Shown piece after piece: positions 45,825-51,679 of a stretch of 51,679 nt of DNA; position 1 is the first letter of the stretch; each line of letters starts with the position of its first letter. Origin of the DNA: Reyranella sp. (GTDB lineage Bacteria > Pseudomonadota > Alphaproteobacteria > Reyranellales > Reyranellaceae); contig NZ_JAUSBN010000059.1 of NCBI RefSeq assembly GCF_030651995.1, positions 1 to 51,679 of the forward strand. The letters run 5' to 3'. Made by a program: the position numbers and the translations under genes. Under the pieces are notes generated by a model. It had not been told where the DNA came from, did not search any database, and saw nothing but the letters and a program-made list of their open reading frames with translations.

Positions 45825-46652
45825 TCAGCTGTAGCTCTTGGCCATGCCCAGGGCCGGATCCATCACCGCGCCATAGGGCGGGAACGGATAGCGCAAGCCG
45901 TTCTTGCCGAGATGCCCCATGCCCTCGACCGCGCGCAGCAGCTCGTCCGGCGGGCAGGCCATCAGCAGCTCGTCGTCGGCCACGCCGCCATAGCGCCGCT
46001 CGGCGAAGCAGGGCAGCGACAGCGAGGTCTGGCGCGTGGCCAGCGCCCGGCCCCACGAATCGGCGCAAGCGCTCTCGCCCGTCACCGTGAAGTCGTAGCG
46101 GCGGTAGCGGTGATACTGCAGCCCGTTGATGAAATAGATCATCTGGCCGGGCGTGCCGTAGAACAGGCAGATATCCGGCGGATCGAGACGCGCCGAGCGC
46201 AGCGGCGACACGACGAGGCCGTTGTACTTGCCATCCGGCACCCGGGGCATCTGCGCCTGGTGGGCGGCCGAAGCTTCCTTGTTGCCGAACCACACGCCGT
46301 TCATGTGGTCGCCCGAGAGGAAGCCCTCGCCGGGATGGTTGAGGCCGACGACGCCGCCGCAATTGCCGCCGCGCGTATTGTCGACGGTGATGCCCAGGGT
46401 GAAGCCGTACCAGCGCGACTGCGTCACCATCTGGCACATGGTGAACTTGAAGCCCTCGGTCGGCTTGCGCACGCCCTTGATCTTGTCCATCTCGGCCGGG
46501 TCCTCGAACAGACGCATGCCGATCGGCTGGGTGCGGATGCGCAGCAGCTCGATCAGCTTGTTGCTGGCTTCGGCCAGCATGGCGGCGGTGATGGTTTCCG
46601 GCGGCGTCCATGGGGCGGTCTTGTAGCCCGGCGGCAGCGTCTGGACGTTCAT
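45825..46652 (-). CDS. DUF169 family protein
   Basis: The 275-residue protein has the DUF169 pattern beginning LIELLRIRTQPIGMRLFED, followed by FTMCQMVTQSRWYG, GGNCGGVVGL and DICLFYGTPGQMIYFINGLQY. Several cysteines (in MCQM, GNCGG, ACADSW, LPCFAE, MACPPDE) are spread along the chain, suggesting possible metal or redox use, which is inference. Family function is not established. It is in a minus-strand run with an SDR and hydrolases. Confidence 0.8.
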   Translation of the reverse strand: MNVQTLPPGYKTAPWTPPETITAAMLAEASNKLIELLRIRTQPIGMRLFEDPAEMDKIKGVRKPTEGFKFTMCQMVTQSRWYGFTLGITVDNTRGGNCGGVVGLNHPGEGFLSGDHMNGVWFGNKEASAAHQAQMPRVPDGKYNGLVVSPLRSARLDPPDICLFYGTPGQMIYFINGLQYHRYRRYDFTVTGESACADSWGRALATRQTSLSLPCFAERRYGGVADDELLMACPPDELLRAVEGMGHLGKNGLRYPFPPYGAVMDPALGMAKSYS

Positions 46653-46673
46653 TGTTGTTTCCTCCGTGTCTGG

Positions 46674-47411
46674 CTAGGTGAGGTTCAACCCACCGTCGGC
46701 GATGACGATCTCTCCGGTAACGTAGTCGTTGGCGCAGAGGGCGGCCACCAGATCGGCGATGTCCTCCGGTTTCGCAGGTCGCTTCATCGGCGACCTGGTC
46801 TTCCAGGTTTCCAGCATGTCGGGCCAGTTCGCCGTCATCGGCGTCTCGACCAGGCCCGGCGCCACGGCGTTGACGCGGATGTCCGGCCCCAGCGACAGCG
46901 CCAGCAGCTTGGTCACATGATGCAGCGCCGCCTTCGACGCGGCATAGGGGATCGACGAGCCCTTGGGCCGCGAACCGGCATGCGTGCCGATGTTGACGAT
47001 GCTGGCCGCTCGACCGGTCGACGCGGACTGCCGCAATGCAGGCTCGGCTTCAGCGGTGATCACGAAGGGCGCAATCAGGTTGACGTCGAGCATCTGTCGC
47101 CACAGAGCCGGCGTCGCGGCCTTGAGGTCCGTGTGCGGGATCCGGATCGAGAGGCCGGCATTGTTGACCAGTACGTCGAGCCGGCCATGCGCCTCCAGTA
47201 CCGACGCGACGAGGCCGCGCGCGGCCGTCTCATCGCCGAGATCGGCCTGGTGGTAGCTCGCACGCGGCAACTCGCCGGCCATCGCCCTTCCGACCTCGGC
47301 GGAGCTGCGCGAATGAAGCGCCACGGTGTAGCCATCGTGCGCCAGACGGCGCGCAATGGCAGCGCCGATGCCGGAGGTCGAACCGGTGACGAGGGCGACG
47401 CGCTCAGACAC
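46674..47411 (-). CDS. Short-chain dehydrogenase/reductase
   Basis: The 245-residue SDR starts with GTG at 47411. NAD(P)-binding TGSTSGIG (about residues 10-17) and NNAG are present, with catalytic YAASK. The catalytic Ser position, 13 before the Tyr, is Thr (NIGTHAGSR), which some SDRs tolerate. It overlaps the alpha/beta hydrolase gene by 8 bases. The substrate is unknown. Confidence 0.88.
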   Translation of the reverse strand: MSERVALVTGSTSGIGAAIARRLAHDGYTVALHSRSSAEVGRAMAGELPRASYHQADLGDETAARGLVASVLEAHGRLDVLVNNAGLSIRIPHTDLKAATPALWRQMLDVNLIAPFVITAEAEPALRQSASTGRAASIVNIGTHAGSRPKGSSIPYAASKAALHHVTKLLALSLGPDIRVNAVAPGLVETPMTANWPDMLETWKTRSPMKRPAKPEDIADLVAALCANDYVTGEIVIADGGLNLT

Positions 47412-48192
47412 GGGCCTTCAACGCTTCCAGCGTCTCGTCGGGCCGCTCCACCATCATGAAGTGCCCGCAATTGGGAATGGTCACGGCCGTCGACCCGGCG
47501 ATGGCGGCGACCAGCGACCTGGCCTTGGCAGCGGGCGTCATGAGATCGCCGTCGCCCAGCACGAACACGGTCGGGCACTTCACGGCGGCCGCCCGGGCCG
47601 GCGCGTCCTTGTAGGCGTTGCAGGCCGCGAGATCGGTGTGGATCACGTCCGGTCTGTTGCCCGCCAGCACGGCAAGCGACTCACGCCGCAGCCACAGGCC
47701 GGGCGAGACCATGCCGCCCTTGTGCAGCGCAGTGCCCATGCCCCAGAAGGTCATGAGGTCCTGCACCTTCGTCGTGTTGGCCTTAGCCGAGTCCAGCATC
47801 TCGGGATGCACCGGCATCTCCGAGGCGATGCCGCACAGGCCGAGCGCCCGCACCTTGTCGGCATGGCGTGCCGCGCAGTCGAGGGCGACCAGCGCGCCCA
47901 TCGAGTGGCCGACGAGAGCCGCCTCTTTCAGCCCCGCCGCCTCGATCACGCGCGCCGTCCAGTCGGCCATCGCCGGAATGCTGTCGAGTGCCGGGCCATC
48001 GGACCAGCCATGCGCCGGGAAGTCGACCGCCAGGACGGCGCGGCCATGATGGGCAAACCAGCGCGTCTGCAGGCGCCAGGCGGTGCGGTCGAAACCGGCG
48101 CCGTGGAGGAAGACGATCGCGGGCCTGGTGGTATCGAATTCGGTGCCGCCGGTCGTCGCGAAGACAGTCCGGCCATCGACGGTGAGCTTCAT
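47404..48192 (-). CDS. Alpha/beta hydrolase
   Basis: The 262-residue protein has oxyanion loop FLHGAGFDRTAW, nucleophile elbow LVGHSMGALVAL, an acid in LGDGDLMTP and His in PNCGHFMMVERP. It has the layout of small esterases and C-C hydrolases. It lies between a sulfhydrylase and an SDR gene in an overlapping run; the substrate is unknown. Confidence 0.9.
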   Translation of the reverse strand: MKLTVDGRTVFATTGGTEFDTTRPAIVFLHGAGFDRTAWRLQTRWFAHHGRAVLAVDFPAHGWSDGPALDSIPAMADWTARVIEAAGLKEAALVGHSMGALVALDCAARHADKVRALGLCGIASEMPVHPEMLDSAKANTTKVQDLMTFWGMGTALHKGGMVSPGLWLRRESLAVLAGNRPDVIHTDLAACNAYKDAPARAAAVKCPTVFVLGDGDLMTPAAKARSLVAAIAGSTAVTIPNCGHFMMVERPDETLEALKARV

Positions 48193-48194
48193 GG

Positions 48195-49490
48195 TCAGCC
48201 CTTCTGCGAGGCGCGCAGCGCCGGTCCGAGATCGTCGATCAGGTCCTCGGCATCCTCGAGGCCAACCGAGAGACGGATCATGCCCTCGCCGATGCCTGCC
48301 TGCGCGAGCGCCGCCGCGTCGAGCTGGGCGTGCGTCGTCGAGGCGGGGTGAATCACCAGCGACTTGGCATCGCCCACGTTGGCCAGATGCGAGAAGAGCT
48401 TCAGCCGTTCGATGAATCGCCGGCCGGCCTCACGTCCGCCCTTGATGTCGAAGCTGAAGATCGAGCCCGTGCCCTTTGGCAGCAGCTTTTGCGACAGCGC
48501 GTGGTCGGGATGGTCGGGCATGTCGGGCGAGGCGATGCGCTCGACCGCAGGATTGGCCTTCAGGAACGCCATCACCGTGCGGGCATTCTCCCCGTGACGC
48601 GCAACCCTCAGCGGCAGCGTCTCGAGGCCCTGGATCAGATAGAAGGCGTTCTGCGGCGACAGGCAGCAGCCGAAGTCGCGCACGCCCTCGCTGCGGGCGC
48701 GCATGACGAAGGCATGCGGGCCGAATTCCTCGGCGAAGTCGATGCCGTGATAACCCGCATAGGGTTCGGTGAGCGTGGGGAATTTGCCCGAGCCTTCCCA
48801 GTCGAAGCGGCCGGAATCGACGATGACCCCGCCGATCGCCACGCCGTGGCCGCCGATGAACTTGGTCGCCGAATGGAAGACGATGTCCGCGCCCAGGGTC
48901 AGCGGCTTGCACAGGATAGGCGAGGCGAAGGTATTGTCGATCATCAGCGGGATCTTCGCCTCGTGGGCGATCGCAGCGATGGCCGGGATGTCGAGCACCT
49001 CGCCGCCCGGATTGCCGATCGTCTCGCCCAGAACCAGCCGCGTCTCGGGCCGGATGGCCTTGCGGAAACCCTCATGGTCGCGCGGATGGACGAAGGTAGT
49101 CTCGATGCCGAAGCGCGGCATCGTCAACGCCAGCATGTTGCGCGTGCCGCCATAGAGCGAAGTCGAGGCGACGATGTGACTGCCCGCGCCCATGAGCGTC
49201 GCGATGGCGATGTGCAGCGCGGCCTGGCCGCTCGACACGGCGAGCGCGCCCGAGCCCTCTTCCAGTGCCGCGACCCGCTCCTCGAACACCGAAACGGTCG
49301 GGTTGGAGATGCGGCTGTAGATGTGGCCCCCGACTTCCAGGTTGAACAGGCTGGCCGCGTGGTCAACGTCGCGAAACACGAACGACGTCGTCTGGTAGAT
49401 CGGCACGGCGCGCGCGCCGGTCGCGGGATCCGGATGCTGGCCGGCATGCAGCGCCAGCGTATCGGGCCTCAGGAACTTGGCTTCGACCAC
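48195..49490 (-). CDS. O-acetylhomoserine sulfhydrylase (PLP-dependent, MetY-type)
   Basis: The 431-residue Cys/Met metabolism PLP enzyme binds PLP at Lys210 in VFHSATKFIGGHG. The N-terminal LALHAGQHPDPATGARAVPIYQTTSFVF and YSRISNPTVSVFEERVAALE are typical of O-acetylhomoserine aminocarboxypropyltransferase, which makes homocysteine from O-acetylhomoserine and sulfide. MetZ (O-succinylhomoserine) is the main alternative. GTG start at 49490 has GGGAG seven bases upstream. It is 34 bases after the DUF1192 gene. Confidence 0.9.
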   Translation of the reverse strand: MVEAKFLRPDTLALHAGQHPDPATGARAVPIYQTTSFVFRDVDHAASLFNLEVGGHIYSRISNPTVSVFEERVAALEEGSGALAVSSGQAALHIAIATLMGAGSHIVASTSLYGGTRNMLALTMPRFGIETTFVHPRDHEGFRKAIRPETRLVLGETIGNPGGEVLDIPAIAAIAHEAKIPLMIDNTFASPILCKPLTLGADIVFHSATKFIGGHGVAIGGVIVDSGRFDWEGSGKFPTLTEPYAGYHGIDFAEEFGPHAFVMRARSEGVRDFGCCLSPQNAFYLIQGLETLPLRVARHGENARTVMAFLKANPAVERIASPDMPDHPDHALSQKLLPKGTGSIFSFDIKGGREAGRRFIERLKLFSHLANVGDAKSLVIHPASTTHAQLDAAALAQAGIGEGMIRLSVGLEDAEDLIDDLGPALRASQKG

Positions 49491-49524
49491 GTCGTCTCCC
49501 TCTCAGCGGGCGATATTGCCGCCA

Positions 49525-49713
49525 CTATTTCTTGAACAGCGAGGCCGCTGTCGCGGCATGGTTCTGCTTCGCCTTGATCTTCGCTTCGACACGCTCGAGC
49601 TCGGCCTTGAGCGCGACGACGTATTCCTTCAGGTCCTCGACGTTCATGACGTCGAGATTCTTCGGTTGTGTCTTCTTCTGTCGGGGGTCGAGATCGTCGA
49701 GATCGAAGGCCAT
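49525..49713 (-). CDS. DUF1192 family small protein
   Basis: The 62-residue protein has acidic N-terminus DLDDLDPRQ and a helical LKEYVVALKAELERVEAKIKAKQ core, with repeated charged residues suited to a coiled coil. This is the DUF1192 pattern, found mostly in alphaproteobacteria. The role is unknown. It overlaps no neighbour and begins the minus-strand run. Confidence 0.85.
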   Translation of the reverse strand: MAFDLDDLDPRQKKTQPKNLDVMNVEDLKEYVVALKAELERVEAKIKAKQNHAATAASLFKK

Positions 49714-49779
49714 GGCGCGTCTCCACGGAAGCGGCTAAGGCAGGACTAGCACCGCTCCACCCGCTTCGAAAGGCCGACC

Positions 49780-50772
49780 ATGAGTGCCCTGCCCGCCATG
49801 ATGACCTGCATCGAAATCACCAAGTATGGCGGCCCGGAAGTCCTGGTACCTGCGACGCGGCCGGTGCCCCGGCCAAAGGCCGGCGAAATCCTGATCAAGG
49901 TCGCGGCCACGGCGGTAAATCGGCCCGACATCGCCCAGCGCATGGGCAACTACGCGCCTCCGCCGGGCGCCTCCGACCTGCCGGGCCTCGAAGCCGCCGG
50001 CACCGTCGCCGAGTTGGGCGACGGGGTCAGCGGCTGGACCGTCGGCGACGAGATCTGCGCGCTGACACCGGGCGGCTCCTATGCCGAATACTGTACCGTG
50101 CCCGCACCGCAGTGCCTGCCGCCGCCGAAGGGCTTCGACCTGCTGCACGCCGCGGCGCTGCCCGAGAACTACTTCACCGTCTGGCACAACCTCTTCGAGC
50201 GCGGCCAGCTCAAGGCCGGCGAGACCGTGCTGATCCATGGCGGCGCGAGCGGAATCGGCACGACCGCGATCCAGCTCGCCAAGTCGTTTGGTGCAACGGT
50301 GCTCACCACCGTGCGAACTCAGGAGAAGGCCGATGCGGTGAAGGCGCTCGGGGCCGACCACGCCATCCTCTACAAGGACAACGACTGGGCGGCCGAGGTC
50401 AAGAAGCTGTCGGGCGGCGTCGATGTCGTGCTCGACATGGTGGCCGGAGAGTACCTGCCGAAGAACCTTTCGCTCCTGAAGCTCGACGGACGCTGCGTCG
50501 TGATCGCCGTGCAGGGCGGCGCGACGGCGACGATCAGCGCCGGCTTCCTGATGGTCAATCGCCTCACCCTCACCGGCTCGACGCTGCGTCCGCAAAGCAT
50601 CGAGAGCAAGGGCCGCATGGCCTGCGGCCTGAAGGAGAAGGTCTGGCCCCTGCTCGATGCCGGCAGGATCAAGCCGATCATCTTCAAGACCTTCCCGCTC
50701 AAGAATGCCGCCGGCGCGCATGCCGAACTGGAGCGCGCCGACCATGTCGGCAAGGTGATGATGACCGTCTAG
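49780..50772 (+). CDS. NAD(P)H quinone oxidoreductase (PIG3/QOR type)
   Basis: The 330-residue medium-chain reductase has the nucleotide-binding GGASGIGTTAIQLAKS and N-terminal AGEILIKVAATAVNRPDIAQR, with no cysteine cluster for structural or catalytic zinc. This resembles the TP53I3 (PIG3) quinone oxidoreductase branch, which reduces quinones with NADPH. AAAGG precedes the ATG. It converges with trcR 6 bases away. Confidence 0.9.
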   Translation: MSALPAMMTCIEITKYGGPEVLVPATRPVPRPKAGEILIKVAATAVNRPDIAQRMGNYAPPPGASDLPGLEAAGTVAELGDGVSGWTVGDEICALTPGGSYAEYCTVPAPQCLPPPKGFDLLHAAALPENYFTVWHNLFERGQLKAGETVLIHGGASGIGTTAIQLAKSFGATVLTTVRTQEKADAVKALGADHAILYKDNDWAAEVKKLSGGVDVVLDMVAGEYLPKNLSLLKLDGRCVVIAVQGGATATISAGFLMVNRLTLTGSTLRPQSIESKGRMACGLKEKVWPLLDAGRIKPIIFKTFPLKNAAGAHAELERADHVGKVMMTV

Positions 50773-50778
50773 GTCGAT

Positions 50779-51411
50779 CTACTGCTCGCCGACGTCGGGC
50801 TGGTCGGCTTCGGCCGGATCGACGTCGGCGGCTTCCTCCACCATCCCTGCCTTCGCCACTTCCTTCTTGCGCGAGGCATCCTCGCGGGCGGCCTTGCGGC
50901 GCGCACGGTCGACGGCGTCGTTCAGGTCCTTCAGCGAGCAGAGGCCGAGCGTCACCGGATCGCGCGGACGCACGTTCTGCATGTTCCAATGCGAACGATC
51001 CTTGACCGACTGCACCGTGCTCTTGGTCGAGCCCACCAGCTTGGCGACCTGGCTGTCCTGCAGCTCGGGGTGCGTCTTCAGCAACCAGGCGATGGCGTCG
51101 GGACGATCCTGGCGCTTGGCGACCGGCGTGTAGCGCGGGCCCTTGGAACGGGCCTGCGGCATCGGCACGTCACGCGGGCTCAGCTTCAACCGCGCGTTGG
51201 CGTCGGCCTCGACGCGCTTGATCTCTTCCTTGGTCAGCTGGCCGTTGGTGGTCGGGTCGTATCCCGTCATGCCACCTGCGACTTCGCCGTCGGCGATCGC
51301 CTGGATCTCGAGCGGATGCAGGCCGGTGAAAGCCGAGATCTGATCGAACGTCAGGGTCGTGTTCTCGACCAGCCAGACGGCGGTCGCCTTGGGCATCAAC
51401 ACTTGCGACAT
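50779..51411 (-). CDS. trcR: DUF1013 cell-cycle transcription factor TrcR
   Basis: The 210-residue DUF1013 protein has the conserved MPKATAVWLVENTTLTFDQISAFTGLHPLEIQ and LVGSTKSTVQSVKDRSHWN helix-turn-helix-like block, then an acidic, Lys-rich tail. The family is known from Caulobacter as TrcR, which tracks with RNA polymerase and affects cell-cycle gene expression; it is a hallmark of alphaproteobacteria. The acidic tail is variable. Confidence 0.9.
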   Translation of the reverse strand: MSQVLMPKATAVWLVENTTLTFDQISAFTGLHPLEIQAIADGEVAGGMTGYDPTTNGQLTKEEIKRVEADANARLKLSPRDVPMPQARSKGPRYTPVAKRQDRPDAIAWLLKTHPELQDSQVAKLVGSTKSTVQSVKDRSHWNMQNVRPRDPVTLGLCSLKDLNDAVDRARRKAAREDASRKKEVAKAGMVEEAADVDPAEADQPDVGEQ

Positions 51412-51488
51412 GAATTCACTCTCCTGCGCCCGGATATAGAGGCCGGCCCCGGCGTCGCCAACCTGAAAAGCACGTAACTGAAAATGGA

Positions 51489-51514
51489 AACGGCCGGGGT
51501 TGCCCCCGGCCGTT
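51489..51514 (-). terminator. Intrinsic terminator of the OmpA-family gene
   Basis: An 11-base stem (51489-51499 with 51504-51514) with a 4-base loop is rich in G and C, starts AACGGCC and is followed on the minus strand by TTTCCATTTT. It lies 26 bases past the OmpA-family stop and before the trcR promoter. Confidence 0.85.
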
Positions 51515-51539
51515 CCTGAAGTCAGTGCTTCGGATCGTC

Positions 51540-51679
51540 TTACTGGATGACGATTTCGACGCGGCGGTTCTGCGGCTCGCGGACGTTCGGGCCGGTCTGC
51601 ACCAGCAGACCCTGCTCGCCACGGCCCACCACCGCGATCGCGGTCGCCGGCACGCCTTCGCGCACCAGAGCGTCCTTGA
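51540..51679 (-). CDS. OmpA family outer-membrane protein (C-terminus only)
   Basis: Only the last 45 or so residues are visible, ending at TAA (51540-51542). VGRGEQGLLVQTGPNVREPQNRRVEIVI matches the end of the OmpA/Pal peptidoglycan-binding domain, where NRRVEI is the conserved closing strand. The rest, including any barrel, lies beyond the right edge. Confidence 0.85.
   Translation of the reverse strand, partial: KDALVREGVPATAIAVVGRGEQGLLVQTGPNVREPQNRRVEIVIQ

Overview
The window is a GC-rich chromosomal segment from an alphaproteobacterium. The call rests on content: gyrA next to coaD with a GyrA carrying an extra acidic insert, divergent pdxH/fabI followed by aroC, small DUF1192 and DUF1013 (TrcR) proteins, and a MlotiK1-like channel. 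A Rhodospirillales/Reyranella-like or rhizobial relative would fit, but the sequence alone does not settle the genus. There is no phage, transposase or CRISPR array. Coding density is very high and no gap between genes exceeds about 190 bases.

Region 1 (1-8790, minus strand) is one tight catabolic operon: hyuA, hyuB, dctP, dctQ, dctM, a glutamine-synthetase-like ligase and an iron alcohol dehydrogenase cut by the window edge. It looks like uptake plus ATP-dependent opening of a lactam or cyclic amide, together with gamma-glutamylation and oxidation of an amine or amino alcohol. Region 2 (8885-14179, plus strand) is a run of a cyclic-nucleotide-gated type K+ channel, a fumarate-reductase/ketosteroid-dehydrogenase type flavoprotein, manC (GDP-mannose supply) and an amidinotransferase-fold enzyme.

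Region 3 (14176-24253, minus strand) is a ten-gene envelope-polysaccharide operon: KpsM/KpsT-type ABC exporter, GT21-like glycosyltransferase, STAS protein, Wza-type export lipoprotein, a DevB-DevC-DevA type second exporter, and two tandem CslA-like family 2 glycosyltransferases. With manC beside it, a mannose-containing (glucomannan-like) polymer is a reasonable inference. A tRNA-Lys gene with a near-consensus promoter lies only 28 bases upstream of the first gene, so the tRNA and the operon may share a transcript.

Region 4 (24444-35575) holds housekeeping DNA and cofactor genes (coaD, gyrA, ssb, uvrA) interspersed with a HAD phosphatase, a DCC-family protein, a saccharopine-dehydrogenase-like/DUF4166 protein and an MFS transporter. 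Region 5 (35584-51679) contains two elaborate inverted repeats, an acid-ceramidase-like Ntn hydrolase with a palindromic operator at its start, a phosphotransferase/kinase fusion, a FieF-like cation exporter, pdxH, fabI, aroC, sppA, a seven-gene minus-strand run around a metY-type sulfhydrylase, a quinone oxidoreductase, trcR, and the 3' end of an OmpA-family gene with its own terminator.
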